Assembly (NCBI RefSeq): GCF_014648895.1
Contig: NZ_BMRZ01000017.1
Location: 62,001-126,000 of the forward strand
From: Streptomyces tanashiensis
GTDB taxonomy: Bacteria; Actinomycetota; Actinomycetes; Streptomycetales; Streptomycetaceae
Reading direction: 5' to 3'
DNA: 64,000 nucleotides
Shown: positions 1-10,017 of the stretch, one piece after another
Position numbering within the stretch: the stretch's first letter is position 1
How the letters are laid out: every line of letters begins with the position of its first letter
Made by a program: the position numbers and the translations under genes
Notes under the pieces: generated by a model
Told to the model about the DNA's origin: nothing
Seen by the model: the letters and a program-made list of their open reading frames with translations, nothing else
Databases searched by the model: none

Positions 1-746
1 CGGTGGCGTCCACGATCAAGAACATGCACACCGACCCCGGCCCGTACTGGGACTGGGCGCACTACTTCCGGCTGCTCGGCCGTCCGATCACCCCGAGCGC
101 CGGTCCGCACGCGGGCGTGGTGACGGTCCGGCCCGACTACAGCTCCCACCAGCCGGTCTACACGGGCTGTGTGACGGCGGGGCAGGCGTGTGTGCCGCAC
201 GGCAGCGGGGCGGTGCGCCTGCACACCGCCCCGAGCGCCGACGCGCCCCTGGTGAAGGACATCGGCCTGCGGCCGGGCGGGCAGGACTCCACGACCGGGG
301 TCAACGACACCGGGGCGCGGGCCTCGACCGGACAGAGCTTCGCGGTGGCGGAGCGCCGGGGGGACTGGACGGCGGTCTGGTACCTCGGGCAGAAGGCGTG
401 GTTCTCGAACCCGGTGAAGGAGCCGACCGCGGTGAACGCGCGGGGTCTCGTCCTGACGCCCCGGGAGGGTCTCGCGGAGGTGCCGGTGTACGGGCGGGCG
501 TATCCGGAGGCCTCGGCCTATCCGGCGGGTGTGCCGGTGCAGTCGGTGTCGCCGCTGCCGTACAAGCTGCTCGCGGGCCAGCGGTACGTGGTGGGCGGGC
601 GCACCCCCGGCGAGTACTACTTCGCGCCGGTGTTCGATCCGAGCGGCCACACGGTCGTCCGGGGCCAGGAGGAGTACTACCAGATCCAGTTCGGCCACCG
701 GGTCGCCTTCGTGAAGGCGGCTGACGTGCGGGTTTCCCGGGCCTGA
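1..746 (+). CDS. C-terminal part of a secreted N-acetylmuramoyl-L-alanine amidase (5' truncated by window edge)
   Basis: The gene enters from the left edge; only the last ~247 residues are present, read from the codon at position 3. The segment HTDPGPYWDWAHYF, about ten residues in, is the typical end of a family-2 (Amidase_2, zinc-dependent) peptidoglycan amidase domain. The rest resembles an SH3-like cell-wall-binding tail (tryptophan, tyrosine and glycine-rich beta segments such as WTAVWYLGQKAWF). Such enzymes cut the bond between N-acetylmuramic acid and the stem peptide outside the membrane. The catalytic histidines would lie upstream of the window, so activity cannot be judged. A strong hairpin follows 24 bases after the stop. 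The amidase call rests on the short boundary motif. Confidence 0.7.
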   Translation, partial: VASTIKNMHTDPGPYWDWAHYFRLLGRPITPSAGPHAGVVTVRPDYSSHQPVYTGCVTAGQACVPHGSGAVRLHTAPSADAPLVKDIGLRPGGQDSTTGVNDTGARASTGQSFAVAERRGDWTAVWYLGQKAWFSNPVKEPTAVNARGLVLTPREGLAEVPVYGRAYPEASAYPAGVPVQSVSPLPYKLLAGQRYVVGGRTPGEYYFAPVFDPSGHTVVRGQEEYYQIQFGHRVAFVKAADVRVSRA

Positions 747-770
747 GGACGGACCGGCCGAAAGGTGCGG

Positions 771-801
771 GGTGGTGCCGGACGTGGGGTCCGGCACCAC
801 C
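771..801 (+). terminator. Hairpin terminator after the amidase gene
   Basis: A perfect 13-bp inverted repeat, GGTGGTGCCGGAC (771-783) and its complement (789-801), is separated by the 5-base loop GTGGG. It starts 24 bases after the amidase stop and lies about 100 bases ahead of geosmin synthase. No T-run follows, which is normal for Streptomyces terminators. Confidence 0.8.
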
Positions 802-905
802 CTTCCGGCGTTCATACGACTATTCGGGAGATCGCGTGCGCCGTACGGGCGACGGGTAAGGCTGGGCCGGTCACCGACCCAGCTCACCGGAAGGCCCCCC
901 AGCAC

Positions 906-3104
906 ATGCCTCAGCCCTTCGTTATGCCGGATTTCTATGTCCCGTATCCGGCACGGCTCAATCCCCATGTGGAGGCCGCCCGCACGCACACGCGTGACTG
1001 GGCGCGGGAGATGGGGATGCTGGAGGGCTCGGGAGTCTGGGAGGAGCACGACCTCGACTCCCACGACTACGCGCTGCTCTGCGCGTACACGCACCCGGAC
1101 TGCGACGAGGGGGTCCTGAACCTCGTCACCGACTGGTACACGTGGGTCTTCTTCTTCGACGACCACTTCCTGGAGGTCTTCAAGCGCACCCAGGACCGTG
1201 CGGGCAGCAAGGCCTATCTGGACCGGCTGCCGCTCTTCATGCCGGCGGACCCGGCGGCGGGCATGCCCGAGCCGACCAACCCCGTCGAGGCGGGTCTCGC
1301 GGACCTCTGGCGGCGGACCGTCCCCTCGATGTCCGAGGGCTGGCGGGTGCGGTTCGCGGAGGCGACGGAGCACCTGCTGTACGAGTCGCTGTGGGAGCTC
1401 GACAACATCAACGAGGGACGGGTCGCCAACCCCCTGGAGTACATCGAGATGCGCCGCAAGGTGGGCGGCGCGCCCTGGTCGGCCGGGCTCGTCGAGTACG
1501 CGGCGGGGGCCGAGGTCCCCGGGCAGGTGGCCTGGTCGCGGCCGCTGCGCGTGCTCAGGGACGCCTTCTCGGACGCCGTGCACCTGCGCAACGACCTCTT
1601 CTCGTACCAGCGCGAGGTGGAGGACGAGGGCGAGAACAGCAACGGCGTCCTGGTCCTGGAGCGGTTCCTCGGCTGCACGACCCAGGAGGCGGCGAACGCC
1701 GTCAACGACCTGCTGACCTCGCGGGTCCAGCAGTTCGAGAACACGGCTTTGACCGAAGTGCCGCTGCTCGCCGCCGAGAAGGGCCTCACCCCTCAGGAGT
1801 GCGCGGCCGTGGCGGCGTACGCGAAGGGTCTCCAGGACTGGCAGTCCGGCGGCCACGAGTGGCACATGCGCTCCAGCCGGTACATGAACGAGGGCATGGT
1901 CGGCGGGCCTTCGCACCTGGACGGGATCATCGGCACCTCCGCGCTCGACATCCGGACCCTCTTCGGGCGGCCCGCGGCCGCCCGGCACCGGGCGTTCACG
2001 CACGCGCCGCACCAGCACGTGGGGCCGTCGCTGCTGCCCGAGTTCGATCTGCCGTACCCGCTCACCATCAACCCCCACCACCAGGAGGCGGCGCGGCACA
2101 CGGTCGACTGGGCCGAGCGGATGGGGCTCCTCGACGATCTGTGGGACCGGTCGATGGCGGTCGGCTTCGACCTCGCGCTGTGCGCGGCGGGCCTCGATCC
2201 GGACGCCCCCGCCGAGGAACTGAAGGTCAGCGCCGACTGGCTGACCTGGGGAACGTACGCGGACGACTACTATCCGGCGGTCTTCGGGCGGACGGGCGGT
2301 CTGGCCGCCGCGAAGGAGCAGACCGACCGGCTCAAGGCCTGCATGCCGCTCGACGAGCCGGCGGCGGGCGCGGCGTTCGCGGTGAACCCGCTGGAGCGTG
2401 CGCTCGCCGACGTCTGGGTGCGGACCGCCGCGCCGATGACGCCCGCGGTGCGCGCGGAGCTGCGGGCCTCGCTGGACGTGATGCTCGACAGCTGGCTCTG
2501 GGAGATGCACAACGTGGTGCAGCACCGGGTGCCCGACCCGGTCGACTACATCGAGATGCGCCGCAGCACCTTCGGCTCCGAACTCACCACGCTGCTGTGC
2601 CGGCTGCGGCAGGAGGCTGCGCTGCCGCCGGAGATCTTCCGCTCGGGCACGGTGCGCAGCCTGGAGAACGCGGTGATGGACTACGGGGCGCTCGTCAACG
2701 ACCTGTTCTCGTACCAGAAGGAGATCGAGGTCGAGGGCGAGGTGCACAACGGCGTTCTCGTGCTGCAGACGTTCTTCGACTGCGACTACCCGACCGCCGT
2801 GTCGATGGTCGACGATCTGATGCGGGGCCGGCTGCGTCAGTACGAGAACCTGAAGCAGCGTGAGGTCCCGCTGCTCTACGCGGACTTCGGGCTCGACGCG
2901 GCGGGACGGGAGGCCTTCGAGGCGTACCTGCGGGGGCTTGAGGACTGGCTCGCCGGCGTCCTCAACTGGCACCGCACGGTGCGGCGTTACGGTGCGGAGG
3001 ACGTCCGGGCGGGCAGCGGCAGCGCCCTGCTGCGGGGCGGGCCGAGGGGTATCGGCACCTCGGCGGCACGGATCTCCGAGCTGCTCGGCGCGGGGCCGCG
3101 CTGA
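906..3104 (+). CDS. geoA: Germacradienol/geosmin synthase (bifunctional sesquiterpene cyclase)
   Basis: Converts farnesyl diphosphate to germacradienol (N-terminal domain) and then germacradienol to geosmin (C-terminal domain), the earthy odorant of streptomycetes. The 732-aa protein has two class I terpene-synthase domains. The N-terminal half carries the Mg-binding motif DDHFLE at residues 85-90 and the NSE-type motif NDLFSYQRE at 229-237. The C-terminal half has the family's variant DDYYP at 453-457 and NDLFSYQKE at 598-606. Length and motif spacing match the characterised family, so both sites look intact. The start ATG at 906 (MPQPFVMPDFYVPYP) is preferred over upstream in-frame codons because the conserved protein begins there. 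The gene stands alone between two terminators. Confidence 0.97.
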   Translation: MPQPFVMPDFYVPYPARLNPHVEAARTHTRDWAREMGMLEGSGVWEEHDLDSHDYALLCAYTHPDCDEGVLNLVTDWYTWVFFFDDHFLEVFKRTQDRAGSKAYLDRLPLFMPADPAAGMPEPTNPVEAGLADLWRRTVPSMSEGWRVRFAEATEHLLYESLWELDNINEGRVANPLEYIEMRRKVGGAPWSAGLVEYAAGAEVPGQVAWSRPLRVLRDAFSDAVHLRNDLFSYQREVEDEGENSNGVLVLERFLGCTTQEAANAVNDLLTSRVQQFENTALTEVPLLAAEKGLTPQECAAVAAYAKGLQDWQSGGHEWHMRSSRYMNEGMVGGPSHLDGIIGTSALDIRTLFGRPAAARHRAFTHAPHQHVGPSLLPEFDLPYPLTINPHHQEAARHTVDWAERMGLLDDLWDRSMAVGFDLALCAAGLDPDAPAEELKVSADWLTWGTYADDYYPAVFGRTGGLAAAKEQTDRLKACMPLDEPAAGAAFAVNPLERALADVWVRTAAPMTPAVRAELRASLDVMLDSWLWEMHNVVQHRVPDPVDYIEMRRSTFGSELTTLLCRLRQEAALPPEIFRSGTVRSLENAVMDYGALVNDLFSYQKEIEVEGEVHNGVLVLQTFFDCDYPTAVSMVDDLMRGRLRQYENLKQREVPLLYADFGLDAAGREAFEAYLRGLEDWLAGVLNWHRTVRRYGAEDVRAGSGSALLRGGPRGIGTSAARISELLGAGPR

Positions 3105-3112
3105 GGGAGGGC

Positions 3113-3142
3113 GAAGGCCTCCGGGTGCTCCCGGAGGCCTTC
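3113..3142. terminator. Bidirectional hairpin terminator between geoA and the S4 gene
   Basis: A perfect 13-bp stem, GAAGGCCTCCGGG (3113-3125) with its complement (3130-3142), closes over a TGCT loop. It sits 8 bases after the geosmin synthase stop and 8 bases beyond the stop of the convergent S4 gene, so it can serve both. Confidence 0.85.
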
Positions 3143-3150
3143 GGTGCCGG

Positions 3151-3516
3151 TCAGGGGCGGCGGCCTCGCAGTTCGTCGATCTCGCGGCGCTCGCGCTTGG
3201 TGGGACGCCCCGCACCCCGGTCGCGCACGGCGGCGACGGCGACGTGCTCGCGCGGCGGCGGGGGCGGACTGTTGTCCACGTACGCCTCGGCGGCCACGGG
3301 CGGACCGACCCGCTTGATGTGGAGCTCCTTGACCTCGACGATCCGCTCCCGTCCGCCGTGGAGGATCCGGACCTCGTCACCGGGCTTCACGGCCTGGGCG
3401 GGCTTGACCCGCTCGCCGTTGACCTTGACGTGGCCGGCCCGGCAGGCGGCCGCGGCCTGCGAGCGGGTCTTGGTCAGACGGACCGCCCAGATCCAGGCGT
3501 CGACGCGCGCGCTCAT
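3151..3516 (-). CDS. S4-domain RNA-binding protein (Hsp15-like)
   Basis: A 121-aa protein with an N-terminal S4 RNA-binding domain (about residues 3-62; VDAWIWAVRLTKTRSQAAAAC, then HVKVNGERVKPAQAVKPGDEV). The tail is basic and contains a PPPPP run and the charged end GRPTKRERREIDELRGRR. This is the architecture of the Hsp15 (HslR) family, which in E. coli recycles stalled 50S-nascent-chain complexes; a ribosome role here is inferred from the family. The ATG at 3516 starts the S4 domain exactly. The next gene upstream ends 17 bases away, so the two are probably cotranscribed. Confidence 0.9.
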   Translation of the reverse strand: MSARVDAWIWAVRLTKTRSQAAAACRAGHVKVNGERVKPAQAVKPGDEVRILHGGRERIVEVKELHIKRVGPPVAAEAYVDNSPPPPPREHVAVAAVRDRGAGRPTKRERREIDELRGRRP

Positions 3517-3533
3517 CGGCCCCCGCTCCCCCG

Positions 3534-4034
3534 TCAGCCCTGCTGGAACAGCTCGGCGGGCAGCGGCTTGAGCAGCGCGTACAGGTCGTCGGTGATCGGC
3601 CGGTCCCAACTGGCGATCGTCACGAGGACGTTGTCGCTGCGGTCGAACTGGACGCAGGAGATGCGGCTCTCGGAGAGCTTGAGACGGCGCACGATGAGGA
3701 GGTTGTCGCCCTGCATGACGGGGACGTCCTCGGTGTCGAGGACCTCGACCGGCTCGTCGTTCTCCAGGGCGGCGAGGAGCTGCGCCACCTCGAAGGGGAT
3801 CTGGCCGTCGGCGAGCTCGCGCGCCGGGGAGCCCTCCGGGAGGTTGCCGATGATCATCGCGGGTCCGCGGCCGCCGAACAGGTCGTAGCGGAGGAACACG
3901 CCCTGGCAGGAGCCGTCGGGTGCGGGCAGCAGACCGGCGCCGAGATTGCCGGGCCAGTCCCCGGGATCCATGGCCAGGACGTCGAAGTCCGGGCCCGCGG
4001 GTGTGGCGGCGCTGCGGCGGCGGAGGAAGGACAT
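3534..4034 (-). CDS. Conserved actinobacterial protein of unknown function
   Basis: A 166-aa soluble protein, MSFLRRRSAATPAGPDFDVL to the C-terminus LPAELFQQG. It has no signal peptide or membrane segment. It contains acidic and hydrophobic stretches of a mixed alpha/beta protein, including NDEPVEVLDTEDVPVMQGDN and a single cysteine (CVQFD). I do not recognise the family. It lies 17 bases upstream of the S4 RNA-binding gene on the same strand, which suggests one transcription unit. A hairpin about 18 bases upstream separates it from the end of the LuxR-type regulator. Codon use is typical of the region, which supports a real gene. Confidence 0.75.
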   Translation of the reverse strand: MSFLRRRSAATPAGPDFDVLAMDPGDWPGNLGAGLLPAPDGSCQGVFLRYDLFGGRGPAMIIGNLPEGSPARELADGQIPFEVAQLLAALENDEPVEVLDTEDVPVMQGDNLLIVRRLKLSESRISCVQFDRSDNVLVTIASWDRPITDDLYALLKPLPAELFQQG

Positions 4035-4051
4035 ACGGCCATGGTACGTGC

Positions 4052-4077
4052 CCCGGCGCGCGACGCGACGCGCCGGG
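4052..4077 (-). terminator. Hairpin terminator after the LuxR-type regulator
   Basis: A 9-bp perfect stem, CCCGGCGCG (4052-4060) with CGCGCCGGG (4069-4077), encloses an 8-base loop. It begins 13 bases past the stop of the large regulator on the minus strand and precedes the next minus-strand gene. Confidence 0.65.
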
Positions 4078-4090
4078 CGGCCGCCTCCCG

Positions 4091-7000
4091 TCAGCCCTGG
4101 CCGCCGGGGCCGTCGATCGTCCGCAGGGCCTGGGCGAGGCCCGAGCGGTCGGTCCCGAGCTTGCGGTAGACGGACGACAGGAGCCTGCCGAGGGTGGTCG
4201 CGTCGACGCCGAGGACGCCGGCCGCGTCCCGGTCGCGGACCGTGAGCTCGGCGGCCGTCCGCTCACGGGCGGTGAGCGTGTCCGTCCCGGCGGTGTGGAG
4301 CGCCCGGGGACGGAGCCCGGCCGCGGCGAGCTCGGCCCGCGCCTCGTCGACGAGGCCGTCGGCGCCGCAGTCCTGGGCGGTCTCCAGACCCCGGTAGAGG
4401 TGCTCGGCGGCCTCCCCGGCGCGTTCGGTGCGGCGCAGGGCGGTGCCGAGGGCGACGAGGGAGCGGGCCAGCTCGTACGCGGCGGGCGACTGGTCGAGCA
4501 GGTCGACGGACTCCTCCAGGAGCTTCACGCGCGCGGAGGGCTCGGAGACCTCGGCGGTCACCCGGAGCGCCTGTCCGATCGCGGAGGGCGCACCGTACTG
4601 CCGGGCGCGGGCGACGGCGTCCTCGGCGGTGCGGCGGGCCCGCTCGGGAGTGGTGGCGGCCTCGGCGAGAGCGAGGTGGAGCTGCCAGGGGCACCAGGCG
4701 GGGTTGCGCATGCCGCGCGGGTCGAGGCGGCGGCCCACGGCGGCGAGCTCGGCGGCCGCCTCCTCGGTGCGGCCCCGGGCGAGGAGGACCTCGATCAGGA
4801 CGCCGACCGCGTACCACTGGGCGGGGGTGCGGGGTCCGACGCGTTCGGCGAGACGCAGGCCGGCACGGACGAAGTCCTCGGCCTCGACGAGGCGCCCGCG
4901 CCGGTGGCGGATGTATCCGAGGAGGGTGTACGCGAAGGAGAGGTGGGCCCCGCGCCAGCCCTGGCGCTCGAACTCGGCGGTTCCGGCGGCGAAGAGCTCC
5001 TCGGCGCGGCCGGGGCGGTCGGCGTAGAGGAAGGTGAGGGCCGTGAGGACCGGGACCTCGAAGCCCCGGCTCTCGTCGGCCCAGCTCAGGCCGCCTTCGA
5101 GGGCGCGCTCGGCGTGGTGGAGGGCGACGGCGGAGGGTTCGGCGCGGAGGGTGGCGTCCCAGGCGCGCAGGCCGATGACATAGCGCTCGGTGAGATCGCG
5201 TCCGGTGAGCCGGTCGGCGAGGGCGGCGAGGCGGCGGGAGCGGGCGGGTGACTCGGGTTCGTCGGCGCGGAACGCGTCCCACATGAACTTCTCGGCCTGC
5301 ATCCGCAGCCGGCCGCGGGCGTCGGTGGTGCGGCCGGCCTCGCGGCCGAGCAGCTCGGAGGCCTCGACGAGCCGGTCGCTGTGGGCGAGGACCTGGGAGA
5401 GGCGGTAGACGATGCCGTGGCGGAGCGCCGGGTCGGCGACGGGTTCCTCCAGGGCCGCGCGCAGATGGTTGACGGTGGTGGCGGGTTCGGTGAGGAGGGA
5501 CGAGCATCCGAGTTCGAAGAGGACGGCGGCCCGGTCGTCCGCGGCGGGCGGTTCGCGCAGGGCGCGGGCGAGGCAGCGGCGGGCCGCGTCGGGGGCTCCG
5601 GCGCGGAGGTTCTCCCCGGCGGCGGCGCGCAGTTGGTGGACCACCCACGGGTCGCCCTCGGGGTGGGTCTCCAGGAGGTGGCGGGCGGCCGCGGCGGGGC
5701 CGAGTCCGGCGTCGACGACGCACCAGGCGGCCTGGCCGTGCAGGGCGACGCGGGTGGCCGCGGGGATGGACCGGTAGACGGTGGTGGCGATGAGGGGGTG
5801 GACGAACTCCAGCGGTTCGTCCGGCCCTTCGGCCTCGGCGAGGACGCGGGCCTCGCGCAGGCGCGCGGCGCTGTCGGCGACCGCCTCGCCGCCGAGCCCC
5901 GCGACGGCCCCGGCGAGCTGCGGGGAGATCTCGGTGCCGAGGACGGCGCAGGCCCAGGCGAGGCGGACGGTGGCGGTGCCGAGGCGTTCGAGACGGGCGA
6001 CGAGGCCGCTGCCCTTGAGGGCGGCGGCGAGGTCGCGCAGTTCGCGGGCGCCGCGTGCGGTCGGTTCGAGGCCGCGGTCACGGACCTTGGCGGCGAGTTC
6101 GACGGCTTCGAAGGGGTTGCCGGAGGTGACGGTCCAGAAGTCGCGGCAGAAGGTGTCGTCGGCGTGGGCGCCGACGTGGTCGCGGACGAGGTGCGCGACG
6201 GCGGCGGAGGTGAGCGGGGCAAGGCCGTGGGGCCGCTGCCCGGAGCGGAGACCGGTGAACTCCCGCCCCTCGTCGGGCAGTTCGTCGGGGCGGTAGGCGG
6301 CGACGAGGAGCATGGGCAGTTCCTCGGCGCGCGGCGCGAAGGCGGCGAGCCAGCCGAGGGACTCCGGGTCGGCCCAGTGGACGTCGTCGAGGACGACGAC
6401 GAGCGGGTCGCGGCGCACGGCGAGATGGGTGAGGACCCAGTCGAGTCCGTCGCGCAGGCCCTGCGGGTCGGGCGGCGAGCCCTCGCCGGCGGCGCGCAGT
6501 CCCAGCGCGGGGCCGACGATGTCGTACCAGGAGCCGAGGCGTTCGCGCAGTTCGGTGTCGGAGGCCTGGGCCAGCTGCGGCTGGAGGAGCTGCCGGGCGA
6601 CGTGGAAGGCGACCCGCTGCTCCTGGTCTCCGCCGCGCGCCGAGAGCACGGTGCAGCCGCGGGCGGCGGCGCGGCGGCGGATCTCGGCGAGCAGGGTCGT
6701 CTTGCCGAGCCCGGCGGGCGCGGCGTAGGCGAGGACGCCGCCGCGCCGGGCGGCGGCGCGGGGGCGACCGGGGGTGTCGGGGGCGTCGGTGGTGTCGGGG
6801 AAGCCGGTGGCGTCGGGGAAGCCGGTCCCCTGTCCGTCGAAGGCTTCGGCTTCCCCGCGCGCGCGGGGTCCGGGCACGGCCGGGTCCGGGACCACGACGA
6901 GATACGGGCTCGTGGCCTCGCGGGGCCGGGGGACCCGCTCGGGCCGGTGGGACGCGGGATCCCGCTCGGGCCGGCTGCTCGGAGCCGGGGCACGTTCGGG

Positions 7001-7264
7001 CCGGTCCGGAGCCGGGGCACGGTCGGGAGCCGGGGCGCGCTCGAACCGGCCCTGAGCCGGCGTCCGGTCGGGCCGGCCCTGAGCCGGGGCACGGTCGGGC
7101 CGGGTCGGAGTGGGCATCCGCTCGGGCCAGGCCGGCCGGTCGGCCAGGCCGGTCAGGAGGTCGAGAGCGTCCTCGGCCGCGTCGAGCGCCGCTTCGCGTT
7201 CGAACAGGCCGAATCCCCGACGGGTCGGCCGGTCACCCTGTCGTGCCACGTTCCACCCCCACAC
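4091..7264 (-). CDS. Large ATP-binding LuxR-family-like transcriptional regulator
   Basis: A 1057-aa protein of the LAL type. Residues ~45-115 are a Pro/Arg-rich repeat region. An AAA/STAND ATPase follows, with Walker A APAGLGKTT at 182-190 and Walker B-like VVVLDDVHWAD about 100 residues on. A long alpha-helical, TPR-like region (about 500-980) comes next, and a C-terminal LuxR-like helix-turn-helix (TLTARERTAAELTV to SSVYRKLGTDRSGLAQAL) closes the protein. The usual recognition segment (GLSNREIA in the family) is replaced by RDRDAAGVLGV, so the DNA-binding helix is degenerate. Such proteins usually sense a ligand through the ATPase/TPR part and activate transcription. Start is GTG at 7264; an in-frame GTG at 7249 is possible. 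It appears monocistronic. Confidence 0.88.
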   Translation of the reverse strand: MWGWNVARQGDRPTRRGFGLFEREAALDAAEDALDLLTGLADRPAWPERMPTPTRPDRAPAQGRPDRTPAQGRFERAPAPDRAPAPDRPERAPAPSSRPERDPASHRPERVPRPREATSPYLVVVPDPAVPGPRARGEAEAFDGQGTGFPDATGFPDTTDAPDTPGRPRAAARRGGVLAYAAPAGLGKTTLLAEIRRRAAARGCTVLSARGGDQEQRVAFHVARQLLQPQLAQASDTELRERLGSWYDIVGPALGLRAAGEGSPPDPQGLRDGLDWVLTHLAVRRDPLVVVLDDVHWADPESLGWLAAFAPRAEELPMLLVAAYRPDELPDEGREFTGLRSGQRPHGLAPLTSAAVAHLVRDHVGAHADDTFCRDFWTVTSGNPFEAVELAAKVRDRGLEPTARGARELRDLAAALKGSGLVARLERLGTATVRLAWACAVLGTEISPQLAGAVAGLGGEAVADSAARLREARVLAEAEGPDEPLEFVHPLIATTVYRSIPAATRVALHGQAAWCVVDAGLGPAAAARHLLETHPEGDPWVVHQLRAAAGENLRAGAPDAARRCLARALREPPAADDRAAVLFELGCSSLLTEPATTVNHLRAALEEPVADPALRHGIVYRLSQVLAHSDRLVEASELLGREAGRTTDARGRLRMQAEKFMWDAFRADEPESPARSRRLAALADRLTGRDLTERYVIGLRAWDATLRAEPSAVALHHAERALEGGLSWADESRGFEVPVLTALTFLYADRPGRAEELFAAGTAEFERQGWRGAHLSFAYTLLGYIRHRRGRLVEAEDFVRAGLRLAERVGPRTPAQWYAVGVLIEVLLARGRTEEAAAELAAVGRRLDPRGMRNPAWCPWQLHLALAEAATTPERARRTAEDAVARARQYGAPSAIGQALRVTAEVSEPSARVKLLEESVDLLDQSPAAYELARSLVALGTALRRTERAGEAAEHLYRGLETAQDCGADGLVDEARAELAAAGLRPRALHTAGTDTLTARERTAAELTVRDRDAAGVLGVDATTLGRLLSSVYRKLGTDRSGLAQALRTIDGPGGQG
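6926..7108 (-). repeat. In-gene Pro/Arg-rich degenerate repeat
   Basis: Codons for residues 53-113 of the LuxR-type regulator encode repeated RPDR/RPER-x-PA units (for example GRPDRTPAQG, DRPERAPAP). At the DNA level the region is built from recurring CCGGAGCCGGGGCACG-like blocks. It forms a disordered linker ahead of the ATPase domain. Confidence 0.75.
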
Positions 7265-7318
7265 CGAGGGCGCACGCCCGGCGCATGATCGGGAGGACCG
7301 GGCGAGTGGCCCCGCGAA

Positions 7319-7344
7319 GGCCCCAGCGTACGCCGGGCGGGGCC
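7319..7344 (-). terminator. Possible weak terminator after the ACT-domain gene
   Basis: Inverted repeat GGCCCC (7319-7324) and GGGGCC (7339-7344) with a 14-base loop, located 12 bases beyond the ACT gene stop on the minus strand. The stem is short, so this is tentative. Confidence 0.35.
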
Positions 7345-7355
7345 GTCGGGGACCG

Positions 7356-7766
7356 TCATTCGGCCAAGCCGGCCGACCGGTGCGAGAGCCGGCTCAGGAC
7401 GGCCAACGCCTCATCTGCGCGGTCGTGTTCGACGAAGAGGTGGTCGTGGTGGAATCCGGCCACGACGTTGCAGCTCATGCCCGCCGCCGCGAGCTCGCCG
7501 GCGACGGCCGCCGTGAGTCCGACGGCGTCGAGCGCGGAGTGCACCCGGAGCGTGATCCACCCCGCCACGTAGTCGTACGCGAGCCCGGCGGCGTCCGCCT
7601 CCTCCTGCCGTACGACGAGGGTGAGGCCCTCGGGTTCGGTGACGGTGACGACGGGGGCGACCCCGGCCGGGGCGGGGCCGTCCACCGTGGTGAAGACATA
7701 GCGGCCGGGGTCGAGCTCCGGGCGCATCCCGGCGAGCAGGCGGGTCAGATCACGTTCCGCGTTCAT
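7356..7766 (-). CDS. ACT-domain protein (amino-acid-binding regulatory fold)
   Basis: A 136-aa single protein with two ACT-like halves. The first is around PVVTVTEPEGLTLVVRQEEAD. The second is WITLRVHSALDAVGLTAAVAGELAAAGMSCNVVAGFHHDHLFV, which shows the beta-alpha-beta pattern and the G-hsc-hydrophobic turn of ACT domains. Small stand-alone ACT proteins of this type are common in actinobacteria and usually bind an amino acid or nucleotide. No enzymatic domain is attached and the ligand is unknown. The ATG at 7766 is chosen because MNAERDLTRLLAGMRPELDPG matches the usual start of the family. It lies 33 bases downstream of the thiolase-like operon on the same strand and may be its last gene. 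Confidence 0.8.
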   Translation of the reverse strand: MNAERDLTRLLAGMRPELDPGRYVFTTVDGPAPAGVAPVVTVTEPEGLTLVVRQEEADAAGLAYDYVAGWITLRVHSALDAVGLTAAVAGELAAAGMSCNVVAGFHHDHLFVEHDRADEALAVLSRLSHRSAGLAE

Positions 7767-7799
7767 GGGGGTCAGGGTAGGCGCCCCCGCTCCTGCGGC

Positions 7800-8958
<1,159 letters not shown>

Positions 8959-8966
<8 letters not shown>

Positions 8967-10017
8967 GGTTCTCTCCTTCCAGGACGGCGACCAGGTTCTG
9001 CTGGAGGCAGGGGCCGGAGGTCGCGTGGGCGAGGGCGCGGTCGGACTCGCCGCGGTGGATGCGGGCGGCGGCCTCGCCGAGCCGGATGAGTCCCGCGGCC
9101 ATGACGGGGTTGGCGGCGAGGGCGCCGCCGGAGGGGTTGACCCGCACGCTTCCGTCGAGGCCGAGGGCCTTGCGCAGGACGACCTCCTGGGAGGTGAAGG
9201 GCGCGTGGAGTTCGGCGGTGTCGACGGGCCGTTCGAAGGCTCCGGCGCGTTCGGCGGCGAGGCGGGTGGAGGGCGAGTCGGTGAGGTCGCGGACGCCGAG
9301 CGAGTGGGCCTCGATCCGGTGGTCCATGCCGCGGATCCAGGCGGGGCGTTCGCACAGCTCGCGGGCCCGGTCGCCGACCGCGAGGATCACCGCGGCGGCG
9401 CCGTCGCCGATGGGCGGGCAGTCGCCCGTGCGGAGGGGCTGGACGGTGTAGTCGCCCTGGGGTCGGGCGCCGCGCAGCTGGGCGTGGGGGTTCGCCGTCG
9501 CGTCCTGCCTGCTGCGGGCGGCGATCGCGGCGAGGGCCGGTTCGTCGGTGTCGCCCGCGTCGACGAGGGCCTGGGCCTGGAGGGCGGCGAGGGCGACCGA
9601 GTCGGGCCAGAGCGGGGCGAGGTAGTACGGGTCGAGCTGGCGGGTGAGGACGTCGCGGACGGAGCCCGGCGAGGCCTTGCCGTAGGAGTAGACGAGGGCC
9701 GTGTCGGCCTCGCCGGTCAGCAGCTTCACCCACGCCTCGTAGAGCGCCCAGGCGCCGTCCGTCTCGACATGGGACTCGGAGATCGGCGGCCAGGCGCCGA
9801 CGCCGTCGAGGGCCATGGTGAAGGAGAAGGCGCGCCCGGCCAGGTAGTCGGAGGAGCCGGAGCAGGTGAATCCGATGTCGGAGGCCTTCAGGCCGGTCTG
9901 CCGCTGCACCTCGTGCAGCACGGGCATCACCATCTCGACCTCGGAGAGGTCGTCGGTGCGCCGCCGGTGGTCGCTCTGGGCGAAGGCGACGATCGCCACC
10001 TCTCGGTCCGGCCTCAC
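8959..10017 (-). CDS. Second thiolase-fold lipid-transfer-type protein
   Basis: A 352-aa thiolase-like protein starting VRPDREVAIVAFAQSDH. It too lacks the nucleophilic cysteine (SHVETDGAWALYEAW at the equivalent place) and has ANPVM instead of GHPxG in VNPSGGALAANPVMAAG. A cysteine near the end (SGPCLQQN) may be structural. The GTG start at 10017 overlaps the TGA of the DUF35 gene as GTGA, a clear sign of translational coupling. Together with the downstream paralogue and the DUF35 protein it probably forms a hetero-oligomeric complex, as in Ltp/ChsH2-type systems of steroid side-chain degradation. The function is inferred; the superfamily assignment is firm. Confidence 0.85.
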
